In this document: positions 15,229-23,368 of the stretch, piece after piece
How the letters are laid out: each line of letters begins with the position of its first letter
How positions within the stretch are numbered: the first letter of the stretch is position 1
Source: Phycisphaerae bacterium
GTDB taxonomy: Bacteria; Planctomycetota; Phycisphaerae; UBA1845; UTPLA1
Direction: 5' to 3'
Assembly: GCA_030593565.1 (NCBI GenBank)
Contig: JAUVGW010000002.1
Coordinates: 1 to 47,216 of the forward strand
Length of the DNA: 47,216 nucleotides
Made by a program: the position numbers and the translations under genes
Notes under the pieces: generated by a model
The model's input: the letters and a program-made list of their open reading frames with translations, nothing else
Told to the model about the DNA's origin: nothing
The model's database searches: none

Positions 15229-15246
15229 CCGGTATATCCGGTATAT
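15229..15246. promoter_or_regulatory. tandem CCGGTATAT direct repeat upstream of feoA
   Basis: CCGGTATATCCGGTATAT is a perfect 9-bp direct repeat about 90 nt upstream of the feoA start, in the dtxR-feoA gap. Each half overlaps the imperfect palindrome CCGGTATATCCGG. It could be the operator of the adjacent DtxR-type regulator or part of an AT-rich promoter; this is positional inference. Confidence 0.35.
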
Positions 15247-15278
15247 TGCTACCAGGCTTCGAGCACACGTTCGATTCG

Positions 15279-15836
15279 TCATCGATCATCGGCATCTCCG
15301 TGGCCGGAGCCGGCATTCTCGTCGGCGGCCATCGCCCTCCTCCTCGTCACTTCCTCCTGACAGGCGGCAATGCATTGCTCGCACTTGTCCGAGGCATGGA
15401 GGCCGCAGCGATAGCCGAATCCCTTGATCCACTCCGGGCCAAAACGGGGGCACTTCTCCAGGAAGTCCACGAAGTCAACCAGCCGCTCCAGGATGGCGGG
15501 CGAGGTCGCGTGTTCCATTCGACAGGCGGCCTCATCCGCGTCGTGCTCCTCGACCGACAGCACCTTCACCAGAAAATCCCGCAAGGCCTCGTGCCGCCGA
15601 ACCACCTGCCGGGCGGCCGCACGGCCGCCGCGCGTCAACGTGATCGCCTCGTAGGGCTCGTAGTTGACGAGCCCCTTCTCCGACAACGCCTGGAGCGCTC
15701 CGGTCACCGAAGATCGGCCAACCTTGAGCCGGCCGGCGATGTCGCGAGACCTGGCAACCTGCTTCTCTGCCACCAGGTGATAGATGGCTTCGAGGTAGTC
15801 TTCCAGGCTCTCGCTGAGTTCCACCGATCCGCCCAC
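15279..15836 (-). CDS. DtxR/MntR-family metal-dependent regulator with C-terminal Cys cluster
   Basis: A 185-residue regulator. The start is placed at GTG 15836 because AGAGGAG lies 8 nt upstream. The winged-helix domain (ESLEDYLEAIYHLVAEKQVARSRDIAGRLKVGRSSVTGALQALSEKGLVNYEPYEAITLT) is followed by the metal-binding and dimerisation domain (RRHEALRDFLVKVLSVEEHDADEAACRMEHATSP). In DtxR proteins the HE and EH residues and the Cys of this region bind Fe(II) or Mn(II). The C terminus lacks an SH3 domain and instead carries five Cys (KCP, RCG, KCEQC, AAC), a possible second metal site. The gene directly precedes feoA and is likely to repress feo when iron is sufficient. Confidence 0.9.
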   Translation of the reverse strand: MGGSVELSESLEDYLEAIYHLVAEKQVARSRDIAGRLKVGRSSVTGALQALSEKGLVNYEPYEAITLTRGGRAAARQVVRRHEALRDFLVKVLSVEEHDADEAACRMEHATSPAILERLVDFVDFLEKCPRFGPEWIKGFGYRCGLHASDKCEQCIAACQEEVTRRRAMAADENAGSGHGDADDR

Positions 15837-15881
15837 CGACAAGGCTCCTCTGAGAGGGAACAAAAGTTCGACACTCCGTAC

Positions 15882-15909
15882 ATTCTATGGTCAACCCAAC
15901 TCGCGTCAA
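15882..15909 (-). promoter_or_regulatory. sigma-70-like promoter of dtxR
   Basis: The minus strand shows TTGACG, a 16-nt spacer and TAGAAT, each hexamer matching consensus at 5 of 6 positions. The predicted start point lies roughly 35-40 nt upstream of the chosen GTG and leaves the ribosome-binding site in the leader. Confidence 0.6.
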
Positions 15910-16140
15910 GGGTCCTCTACAGAATTGTCTGTCCTTTTTTCGGAAGATCGCCCAAACGCGTCGATGGGGAAGGAACTGCCCGCTTTATCGGTCGCACCAC
16001 CGGCAATCCCGGCTCGCCGGGACTGGCACCCATGTTGTTGTCCTCGACCCGCGAAGCTATGCTATCCGCCGCCGTCAATGCGGCTCAGTCGTTCCGCACC
16101 GCGCGTTTTTCGCACCACCAAGGGGCCAGGGGTCACTTCT

Positions 16141-18426
16141 ATGAACCGATGGATGGATCTGATTGTCGTTGTCTCCTTGGCTGCGTGGCTCGCTACGGCG
16201 AGCTTGAGCCTGGCACAGAATTCGCAGCCGCCCACCGGCGTGCAGCAACCCGCCGATTCGACCGATGCGCCCACCGATGGCGGCGAACCGGATGCAACGA
16301 CAAGCCAGCCGGCCACACAGCCGGACCACGCGCCCGATCCGCTCAGCTCGCCCGCCACGATGATGGAAGATTTCCTGCGGGCCATGGCGGAGTCGGAGAC
16401 CAAGCCCGAGCGGATAAAAGACGCCGTTCGCTGTCTCGACCTGTCCGAACTGCGTGCCAAAGACCTGGAAGCCGCGGAGCAGCAGGGACCGCTGTTGGCG
16501 AAGGATCTGGAACAGATCATCGAAGCGCTTCTGAACACCTACAGCGCCTCGCGGGAGGAGATCCCGAAGCAGCCCAAGACGGACAGCGTCTTCTTCCCGG
16601 ATGAACCGAAGGAGAACGTCCCGCAACTCGAACTGGCCCGGTCCGGGGACGGGCTGTGGCGGTTCAGCGCGGACACGGTCGCGGCGATTCCGGAATACGT
16701 CGAGGCCGTCAAGGTGAAGAAAAAGGAGGAGAAGAAGGAGGCCCCCAAAGACACGGTCATGGACCAAGTCCCGCCAGCGTTCCGGACGCCCCGGGCGACG
16801 ATGCGCACCTTCATCGAGGCGATGGTTGAGGGCGACAAAAACACGGCCCGCGAATGCCTCGATCTGAGCAGTATCCCGGAGGCTTCTCGCGGCGAGGTCG
16901 GCACGGACAAGGCCGAGAAGCTCAAGTTCGTGGTGGATCGCATTGCGATGGTCGTCTTCGTGGACATTCCCGATCAGCCGGATGGTGATCCCTATTCCTG
17001 GTATGTAGACGAGCAAGGCCGCATCGAGCTTGCGCGGCAAGAAAGTGGCGACAAGAAAGGCTACTGGCTGTTCAACAAGGCGACGGTCAATTCCATCTCG
17101 TCGCTATTCAAGGCAAAGGAGAATGTGAAGCGTCTCGCCTCGCTGGAACAGGAATCCTTCTGGAAGAACCCGCGATTGTGGATACTGGATCAGATCCCGC
17201 CGGGTCTGAAGGGCGAGGTGTTCGGTGTGCAGACCTGGCAGTGGCTGGGCATCCTCGTTGCGCTGGTGCTCAGTTACATTCTGCACCGGATCACGCTGCT
17301 CATCTTCTATGCCATCGCCCGACCGTTTGGCCAGTCGAAGACGGTCGCGATTCTGCCCGCTCACATCAAAGACTCGGTCCGGCCGCTGTCCATGTTGGTG
17401 ATGATGGCCGTCTGGTGGGGGGGATTCCGGCTGCTGGGCATCCCGGGCATTCACACATTCGTATGGCCGGCGCTCAAGTTCGCAATGACGATCGTCGGAG
17501 TCTGGGCGGCATATCGGCTGATCGATTTGGTCTCCCAGATCTTCGAGGGCCGTGCGGCGAAAACCGACTCGCGCCTGGATGATGTGCTCGTGCCCCTGGT
17601 GCGAAAGACGGTGAAGATCATCGTCGTCGCCGTCGGCATCGTTTTCATCCTGAAGGCCGTCGGCATTTCGGAGAACATCGTCAACAAGCTGTTCGCCGGT
17701 CTGGGGCTGGGTGGTTTGGCGTTCGCATTGGCGGCCAAGGACACCATCGCCAATTTCTTCGGCTCCGTGACGGTCGTGCTCGACCGTCCGTTCCAGGTGG
17801 GCGACTGGGTCAAGGTCGGCAGCGCCGAAGGCACGGTCGAGTCGGTCGGCCTGCGAAGCTCGCGCATCCGTACGTTTTATAATTCGCAGGTCACGATCCC
17901 CAACGCCGATCTGATGTCGGCAACCGTCGACAACATGGGACGTCGGCGGTATCGGCGGATCAGTTGCAAAGTCGCGGTCACATATTCGACGACGCCGGAG
18001 CAACTCGACGCATTCTGCGAGGGCATCCGCGAGTTGATCCGTCAACACCCGTTCACGCGGAAGGATTACTACCTCGTCTGGGTCAGCGAATTCGCGGATT
18101 CGTCCATCAATATCATGTTGTACTGCTTCCATGAGACGGTGGACTGGACGACGGAGATGCGAGAACGGCACCGGCTGTTCCTGGACATCATGCGGCTCGC
18201 CCGGCAGCTTGGCGTCGAGTTCGCCTTTCCGACGCAGACGATTCACATCGTCAAGGAAGACGCGGATGCCGCCGCCCCGCCGAAGGTCGACGTCATCGCC
18301 CACAGCACGAAGACGGCGGCGGATTCGTTGGAATTGGGCCGCTCGGCGGCGCAGAAGATTGCAAAGGCAAGCATCGGCAACCCGGACGACATCCCGCCGA
18401 AGTTTGAGTTTCCGAAGGTGGAATGA
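16141..18426 (+). CDS. MscS-family mechanosensitive channel with duplicated periplasmic domain
   Basis: A 761-residue protein from ATG 16141. The signal peptide is MNRWMDLIVVVSLAAWLATASLSLAQ. A periplasmic region (about 27-345) contains two similar modules: ATMMEDFLRAMAES...AVRCLDLSEL near residue 72 and ATMRTFIEAMVEGD...ARECLDLSSI near residue 220. Membrane helices from about 365 lead to the MscS core: GIVFILKAVGISENIVNKLFAGLGLGGLAFALAAKDTIANFFGSVTVVLDRPFQVGDWVKV, then GTVESVGLRSSRIRTFYNSQVTIPNADLMSATVDN. The pore helix Gly/Ala packing and the beta domain are both present. It acts in the inner membrane as an osmotic safety valve, and the large periplasmic part may tune gating. It is divergent from dtxR. 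Confidence 0.92.
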   Translation: MNRWMDLIVVVSLAAWLATASLSLAQNSQPPTGVQQPADSTDAPTDGGEPDATTSQPATQPDHAPDPLSSPATMMEDFLRAMAESETKPERIKDAVRCLDLSELRAKDLEAAEQQGPLLAKDLEQIIEALLNTYSASREEIPKQPKTDSVFFPDEPKENVPQLELARSGDGLWRFSADTVAAIPEYVEAVKVKKKEEKKEAPKDTVMDQVPPAFRTPRATMRTFIEAMVEGDKNTARECLDLSSIPEASRGEVGTDKAEKLKFVVDRIAMVVFVDIPDQPDGDPYSWYVDEQGRIELARQESGDKKGYWLFNKATVNSISSLFKAKENVKRLASLEQESFWKNPRLWILDQIPPGLKGEVFGVQTWQWLGILVALVLSYILHRITLLIFYAIARPFGQSKTVAILPAHIKDSVRPLSMLVMMAVWWGGFRLLGIPGIHTFVWPALKFAMTIVGVWAAYRLIDLVSQIFEGRAAKTDSRLDDVLVPLVRKTVKIIVVAVGIVFILKAVGISENIVNKLFAGLGLGGLAFALAAKDTIANFFGSVTVVLDRPFQVGDWVKVGSAEGTVESVGLRSSRIRTFYNSQVTIPNADLMSATVDNMGRRRYRRISCKVAVTYSTTPEQLDAFCEGIRELIRQHPFTRKDYYLVWVSEFADSSINIMLYCFHETVDWTTEMRERHRLFLDIMRLARQLGVEFAFPTQTIHIVKEDADAAAPPKVDVIAHSTKTAADSLELGRSAAQKIAKASIGNPDDIPPKFEFPKVE

Positions 18427-18449
18427 TGCGGCGTCGGCTCCGCGAGCAG

Positions 18450-18859
18450 GTAGCGTCGGCCCCCCGTGGCCGACGTATCCGCAAGCGAACGCTGCCACAC
18501 AGTCAGCGCCGGCCATAGCAAAAGGGGGCAAGGGACCAGCGGACCGAGGGATTAACGCGCCAGCGCGAAGTCGTTTTGTTCCCCGGATTCCAGCCGCGGA
18601 GCGGCGACGGAATAAAGCCCAGGGCGAAGCGCAGCGAGCCCTGGGTCAACGTGCCAGACGATACGAGCCCCCGGATGGGGGCGACGGAACCTGGGGGACA
18701 CAGCGGCACGGGGCGAGTATTCCATTGTTGATAAACCGCGCGGCCTTCGGCCGCAACAAAAATGTGGCACAGACACGTAGCGTCGGCCCCCCGTGGCCGA
18801 CGTATCCGCAAGCGAACGCTGCCGCACAGCCAACGTCGGCCACGGGGGGCCGACGCTAC
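18450..18859. repeat. repeat hub: 47-bp direct repeat, inverted copy and GC-rich dispersed element
   Basis: An exact 47-bp sequence beginning GTAGCGTCGGCCCCCCGTGG occurs at 18450-18496 and 18777-18823. Its first 27 nt recur inverted at 18833-18859, so 18777-18859 can fold into a hairpin with 27-bp arms. Between the direct copies lies about 280 nt with CCCAGGGCGAAGCGCAGCGA and GGCGACGGAACCTGGGGG segments, resembling the dispersed repeats that planctomycete genomes often misannotate as proteins. A related variant is at 23170-23203. Confidence 0.8.
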
Positions 18860-18907
18860 ACCGCCACGCTACGGTGTGGCACGGACAATAACCGGGAGGT
18901 TACTGTT

Positions 18908-20167
18908 TTGAAGAAGATGATTTCGATTCGCATGGTCTGTGTGCTCACAACCCTCGTCGCGCTGATGCACGGCTGTGTCGGCGGGCCGCCCGCGTTGAAG
19001 GTCAGCCGCATACGCTACAACGAGGCCATTCAGCAAACGAGAAAGGAGCAGATGTTGCTCAACCTCGTGCGGCTCCAGTATCGCGAGGAACCGTTGTTCC
19101 TGGATGTCGGCAGCGTCGCGGCACAGTTCATCTTCCGCGCGTCCGCCGATGCCGGCGCGACGATCACGGAAGGCCCATCCAAGAACCCCCTGCGGTTCGA
19201 CCTGGGCGCGGCCTACGGTTTCGAGGAACGGCCCACCATCACGCTGACGCCGCTTCACGGCAAGGACTTCGCCGAGCGCCTCCTGACGCCGATGAAGCTA
19301 GACCTGATCATGCTGCTTGGACGATCAGGATGGAGCATCGATCGGGTTCTGCGCCTGACCGTCCAGGGCATGAATGGTCTGGACAACGCATCGACTGCTT
19401 CCGGGCCCACGCCGACGGCACCACCCGAGTACGAGGATTTCGCCCACGTCTGCGAACTGCTGCGCGAGTTGCAGAAACAAGGCTTGCTGCAAATCGGATA
19501 CGAAAGCCGCCGGCGTGATGTCGCGGGGCCGTTGCCGATCGAGCAGGTCAGCCTCATCGACGTCGTGGATGCCGACGACAAAGGCTACGGCATTCGACAC
19601 GAAGCGGCCGATACCGGCGACGGCGTCGTCGTGACACGTTCCCGTCAGGTGCTGGTCTGGCACATTCCGCCCGATGCAGCCGATTCGGTTGAAGTGCGGG
19701 CAATCATCGAGTTGCTCGGCCTTGAACCGGGGCTGTCGAGTTATGAACTCCAACTCGGCGTGGCCGTAGGTTCCGGACCGGTCGCGCACGCGCGGCCCGG
19801 TGGACAGGGGCGGGAGGCGATCACGCTAACCACGCGTTCGTTGATGGGCACGCTGTTTTATCTGTCGCAATCGGTCGAGGCGCCGTACGAACATCACGAG
19901 AAAGGCCTCGTGACCACGACGGTCGACGTGAACGGAAACCCGTTCGACTGGACCAAGGTCACAGGAACCTTGATGCACATCCACAGCCGGCGCACGCCGC
20001 CGTGCGGCGCGGCCATCGACGTCAGGTTCAAGGGGCGCTACTACTACATCGACGACACTGATCTGACGTCGAAGTCAACGCTCGCCCTGCTTGGTCAGTT
20101 GTTCGCCCTGCAAGCCGGCGGCGCGGACAGCGTGTCACCCGTGTTGACCTTGCCGGTGGGGGGTTGA
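18908..20167 (+). CDS. lipoprotein of unknown function
   Basis: A 419-residue protein. The start is TTG 18908, with GGGAGG 8 nt upstream; the longer ORF reads through repeats. MKKMISIRMVCVLTTLVALMHGC is a basic N terminus, hydrophobic stretch and Cys resembling a lipobox, so the mature protein is probably lipid-anchored. The body is soluble, with conserved-looking segments KVSRIRYNEAIQQTRKEQMLLNLVRLQYREEPLFLDVGSVAAQF and a C-terminal RGRYYYIDDTDLTSKSTLALLGQLFALQ-type end (here RFKGRYYYIDDTDL). I recognise the general shape of planctomycete and proteobacterial hypothetical lipoproteins but no characterised family. It follows mscS on the same strand with a repeat hub between, so co-transcription is uncertain. 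Confidence 0.75.
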   Translation: MKKMISIRMVCVLTTLVALMHGCVGGPPALKVSRIRYNEAIQQTRKEQMLLNLVRLQYREEPLFLDVGSVAAQFIFRASADAGATITEGPSKNPLRFDLGAAYGFEERPTITLTPLHGKDFAERLLTPMKLDLIMLLGRSGWSIDRVLRLTVQGMNGLDNASTASGPTPTAPPEYEDFAHVCELLRELQKQGLLQIGYESRRRDVAGPLPIEQVSLIDVVDADDKGYGIRHEAADTGDGVVVTRSRQVLVWHIPPDAADSVEVRAIIELLGLEPGLSSYELQLGVAVGSGPVAHARPGGQGREAITLTTRSLMGTLFYLSQSVEAPYEHHEKGLVTTTVDVNGNPFDWTKVTGTLMHIHSRRTPPCGAAIDVRFKGRYYYIDDTDLTSKSTLALLGQLFALQAGGADSVSPVLTLPVGG

Positions 20168-20536
20168 GGCCGGCCCATTCGCGACGTGATGCCGATGGCA
20201 ATATCAAGAACTGTGGCACCGGCGCCTCGGCGGGGGTGACACGGACAAGCGGGTGAGACAGGACAACGTTGATTCGGAGGGCGGTGTCTCATACAGGCAC
20301 CCGTCCGGCGAACCGGGAAACGGAGCTTGTCCGTGGGCGTTCAGCGCAAACCAATGGCAGCCGAACACGGACAAGGATCGCCGTTGAAGCCTGTTCGGTC
20401 GAATCGCAGCCTCCTCACGGGCGATCCTTGTCCGTGCCACACCTGCCGGTGGCGTCACAGGCGAGACGCCTGTGCCACTGTTTGATCGTCGCGACCCTGC
20501 GAACGGCCACCCCGCATGGTCCCGGCGACGCGGTCT
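20168..20536. repeat. intergenic repeat cluster with nested element
   Basis: This gap between convergent genes holds no gene. At both ends are pieces of the GTGGCACCGGCG dispersed repeat (20211-20232 and 20445-20500), including the hairpin CACAGGCGAGACGCCTGTG. They flank the MITE-like element at 20233-20444, as if that element had inserted into the repeat. Confidence 0.6.
20233..20444. mobile_element. MITE-like element, copy 1
   Basis: About 212 bp with ends GGTGACACGGACAAG and CTTGTCCGTGCCACACCT as imperfect inverted repeats. Internal inverted pairs ACGGACAAG/CTTGTCCGT and CGGACAAGGATCGCC/GGCGATCCTTGTCCG give a two-armed structure. Copy 2 at 26927-27136 shares order, spacing and end sequences. 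No ORF is present. Confidence 0.7.
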
Positions 20537-23026
20537 TCACTCACCGCCAAGAACGTCCGTCATCCATGACAAGACCTTCCGCATCAGAACCTCGTAGCTG
20601 AAATGTTCGAGGGCCTGTTCGCGCATCGACGACGCGATGGTTCGGCGTTCCTCCGAATGCGACAGGAACCATTCCAGCCGCTCGACGAATTCCGCCTCCG
20701 TGCCAAACGTCACGCCCTCGAAATCCGGCCACAACTGCGACGCCAGCAGCACGGTGCCGTCCTCGTGAATCGCCCGCAGATTCGCGAAATGTGCCTCGCC
20801 CAATTCCACCGCCGCATCGGGATCGAGCCCGTTCATCCGGCGTAACGCCCGAAACGCCTTGTCCAACGGCGATGGCAGGTCCTTCCAGCCGACAAGCGCC
20901 GGCGGGTGCAGGTCGTTGGCCCGCACGAATTCATGGATCGCCCGCGAGACGCGATAACTGACATCTCCCGCGTGACGCCGGATCAGGAAGAAACCGCCCG
21001 CCGCCAAGCCATCCAGAACGCGCTGATGCAGGGCCGTATTACACCCCGCGTGCAGATTGACCGCAGCCCCGCGAAACGCCGTTCCCAACTCCGGCCCGTG
21101 CGACAGCGTTCCGCGCGCATATACCGCGAACCGCGGATGGTCGTTCCACCCGTTGCCGTACAGGTGAAAACGGTGCCCGCCGGCCTCCGCCCAGTTCGAC
21201 GCCCACTCGATCGTCTGATGACGCAGCAGACGGTCCACCATGATCCGAACGTAATTCCCGATCAGGTCGTGGCGAGCCTGCGCCTCAACCTGAATGCCCG
21301 TGGCCTGCTCCATCCGCTCGAGAAACGCGTCGAAACGCAAGCCCCCGTTGAGTTCGCCCCGCGTCGAGATCGCAGTCAGTTCATCGCGCATCGCGTCGAG
21401 CAGGCGGCGATCCTGATCGCCTCCACATCGCCGCCGCGCGGCTTCGTGGAACCGGTCCGGAGATTCCGATGAATGCGTCGCGTAGGCAACGTCACAGGCG
21501 AATCGTGCTGCGTCGCAGGCAAGCCGAGATGCCCCGCCAGCGGCGTCATCCGCTCGGACAGCCAGATGTGTCGTACCATCGGAACGACCGTCATCGATTT
21601 CCCCGCCGTCATCTGCAACAAAGGCCCCCGGATCGGTCGCCATCTCGCATGACAAGAACCGGGCCGCCGGGTATTCGCATCGCTCGACCAACTCACCGCG
21701 GGCAAAGCCCATGCAGAAATCCAACGGCCCCATCGACCGCCCGGACGCCGCGTCAAACAACCACGGCAGCCGATCTTGGATCCAGGTAAGAAACGGCACC
21801 TCCGCAATCAGGCCGACGGCCTGACTGGCGCGCGTGTGGTCGATCGCAACGACCAAGTCCGGCTCGAACGCCGCCACCGTCGCCAGCATCTTCTCGGGCG
21901 TCACACAACTGTGGTTGTTCGGCTCGATCAGCAAACGCGTCTCGCAGCCCAACGACGCGAAGGCCCGCAGCGCGTCACGCGTTGAATACTGAAGCACGGT
22001 CGTGAATAAACTGGTCAGGCCGAGCACGCGCAGCGGTTGATCTCCGCCCGCCAATGCCGAGGTAAACCGGCGACGCCAATACGCCGCATCCCTGTGCCGG
22101 TACTTTCCAGTCGCCTCGGCACGCACATCGTCCACGCGCTGACGAACCTGCTCCGTGATTTTTGCGAGGCACTGTTCCACCCGCCCCGCCAGGTTCGGGT
22201 CCCACGGTAACGGCCGAACTACCGTCTGCGGCAAGGCCGCCCAGTCGTCACCAGCCAGAAGGCACGCGAAGTTATCGTGGGCCGCCTCACCCACACAGAA
22301 TCTGACGCGATCGTCCGCGATCATCTCCCGCCAGTCATTCAGATGCAGCGCCACCGCAATCGCCGCCGGACTGGTCTCAATCAGGTAGATGATCGGACAT
22401 GCGCCATGTAACGTGCTACGCGTCGCCGCATACATGTGCGGCAAATCGTGACCAAGCCCGACGCCGTCGATCACGATCGGAGCCACGACCTTGTTCGCTA
22501 CCAGGGACGCGATCTCCTCGACTGCCTGCTGCGGCCGATGCTCGCCGAAACCGGGCCGCCATCCGCCGGCACCCTCCCAGCCGCGATCGAAGACCTGCCA
22601 CTGTTCCGTCGTCGTGCGGTGCAGTTCCAGGCGATCCCGTGCCCCCTGCCAGGCCAACAACATGTCGTCGGCCCAGTCATACCGCCCGCGCAAGGCCGCC
22701 AAGTTATCCTCAAACTGCGTCGAGTAACGGTCCCAGGACGCCAGTCCGTTGTTCCTGGGCGCATCCAATTCACGTAGCATGGCCGCGAATCCGTCGTCAG
22801 ACCGCATGACATCCGGAAAGCCCTCCGCGACACGTGCTGCACGATACAGCAGCCCCTGCTCCGCCAGCCGCCGGACGGCCAGCATCCGCAACTCGGCGTC
22901 GCCGGGCCATTCGGCCAACGCCCGATCCGCGATCGTCAGGAACGCCCCCACGTCGCCGTCACACCCCGTGGCGAACACAGTGTCACGGTCGAGCCCCGCC
23001 TCAACAACAGTCGCCTGCTCGGTCAT
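20537..23026 (-). CDS. large glycosyltransferase-like protein, CgeB/YkvP-type C-terminal domain
   Basis: An 829-residue protein from ATG 23026 (MTEQATVVEAG); the 47 residues before it in the ORF are repeat translations. The N-terminal third contains a helical, tetratricopeptide-like stretch (DAELRMLAVRRLAEQGLLYRAARVAEGFPDVM). A central Rossmann-like part is LRVLGLTSLFTTVLQYSTRDALRAFASLGCETRLLIEPN...FEPDLVVAIDH. The C-terminal part (GTAFRGAAVNLHAGCNTALHQRVLDGLAAGGFFLIRRHAGD and FGTEAEFVERLEWFLSHSEERRTIASSMREQALEHFSYEVLM) matches the CgeB/YkvP glycosyltransferase type that resembles GT-B folds. It probably transfers a sugar to a surface glycan or protein. It is divergent from the plus-strand glycan genes. 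An Ala/Asp/Arg-rich insert near residue 500 looks unstructured. Confidence 0.72.
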   Translation of the reverse strand: MTEQATVVEAGLDRDTVFATGCDGDVGAFLTIADRALAEWPGDAELRMLAVRRLAEQGLLYRAARVAEGFPDVMRSDDGFAAMLRELDAPRNNGLASWDRYSTQFEDNLAALRGRYDWADDMLLAWQGARDRLELHRTTTEQWQVFDRGWEGAGGWRPGFGEHRPQQAVEEIASLVANKVVAPIVIDGVGLGHDLPHMYAATRSTLHGACPIIYLIETSPAAIAVALHLNDWREMIADDRVRFCVGEAAHDNFACLLAGDDWAALPQTVVRPLPWDPNLAGRVEQCLAKITEQVRQRVDDVRAEATGKYRHRDAAYWRRRFTSALAGGDQPLRVLGLTSLFTTVLQYSTRDALRAFASLGCETRLLIEPNNHSCVTPEKMLATVAAFEPDLVVAIDHTRASQAVGLIAEVPFLTWIQDRLPWLFDAASGRSMGPLDFCMGFARGELVERCEYPAARFLSCEMATDPGAFVADDGGEIDDGRSDGTTHLAVRADDAAGGASRLACDAARFACDVAYATHSSESPDRFHEAARRRCGGDQDRRLLDAMRDELTAISTRGELNGGLRFDAFLERMEQATGIQVEAQARHDLIGNYVRIMVDRLLRHQTIEWASNWAEAGGHRFHLYGNGWNDHPRFAVYARGTLSHGPELGTAFRGAAVNLHAGCNTALHQRVLDGLAAGGFFLIRRHAGDVSYRVSRAIHEFVRANDLHPPALVGWKDLPSPLDKAFRALRRMNGLDPDAAVELGEAHFANLRAIHEDGTVLLASQLWPDFEGVTFGTEAEFVERLEWFLSHSEERRTIASSMREQALEHFSYEVLMRKVLSWMTDVLGGE

Positions 23027-23102
23027 TCGCCGTATCTCCGCAATCCTGTGCGACGGGCCTCCCCAAAGCGCGGAACCCGCGTCCAAGGCTGGATCAATTC
23101 CA

Positions 23103-23203
23103 GACGTAGCGGCCGACGCCCCTGTACGTAGCGGCCGACGCCCCTGTCGGCCGAGAACGCCAATCACCTCCTATGTCCGACACGGGGGGCGGACGCTACA
23201 GTT
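23103..23203. repeat. dispersed palindromic repeats in the divergent glycan-gene promoter region
   Basis: Two tandem copies of GTAGCGGCCGACGCCCCTGT (23106-23125 and 23128-23147) occur, the second extending through CGGCCGAGA to match the kinase-internal repeat exactly for 28 nt (23129-23156). At 23170-23203 a variant of the 18.4-18.9 kb repeat (CACGGGGGGCGGACGCTAC) follows in the opposite sense. The remaining bases to 23368 hold no clear gene or promoter. Confidence 0.7.
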
Positions 23204-23368
23204 GCAATAAATCCGCCATAATGCGTTATCGGAACCCCCAGACCGCCCCCTGAAGCCTGACACGCCATCCTGCCGATGCAATATCGGACGTAACTACAGA
23301 AACTGTGCGCGCCCTGCGACCGCGCCGATTCGTCAGCGGCCGGTGCGCCGCTGATCGGAACAGTGCCG

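Noticed and set aside
15159-16604. 481-aa plus-strand ORF spanning dtxR and the start of mscS
   Set aside because: It crosses two confident genes in other frames and has no domain.
17104-18531. 475-aa minus-strand ORF opposite the MscS gene
   Set aside because: Antisense shadow with Arg/Asp/His-rich composition.
18131-18907. Long N-terminal extension of the lipoprotein ORF
   Set aside because: It overlaps the mscS end and repeat hub; the ribosome-binding site and lipoprotein signal peptide place the start at 18908.
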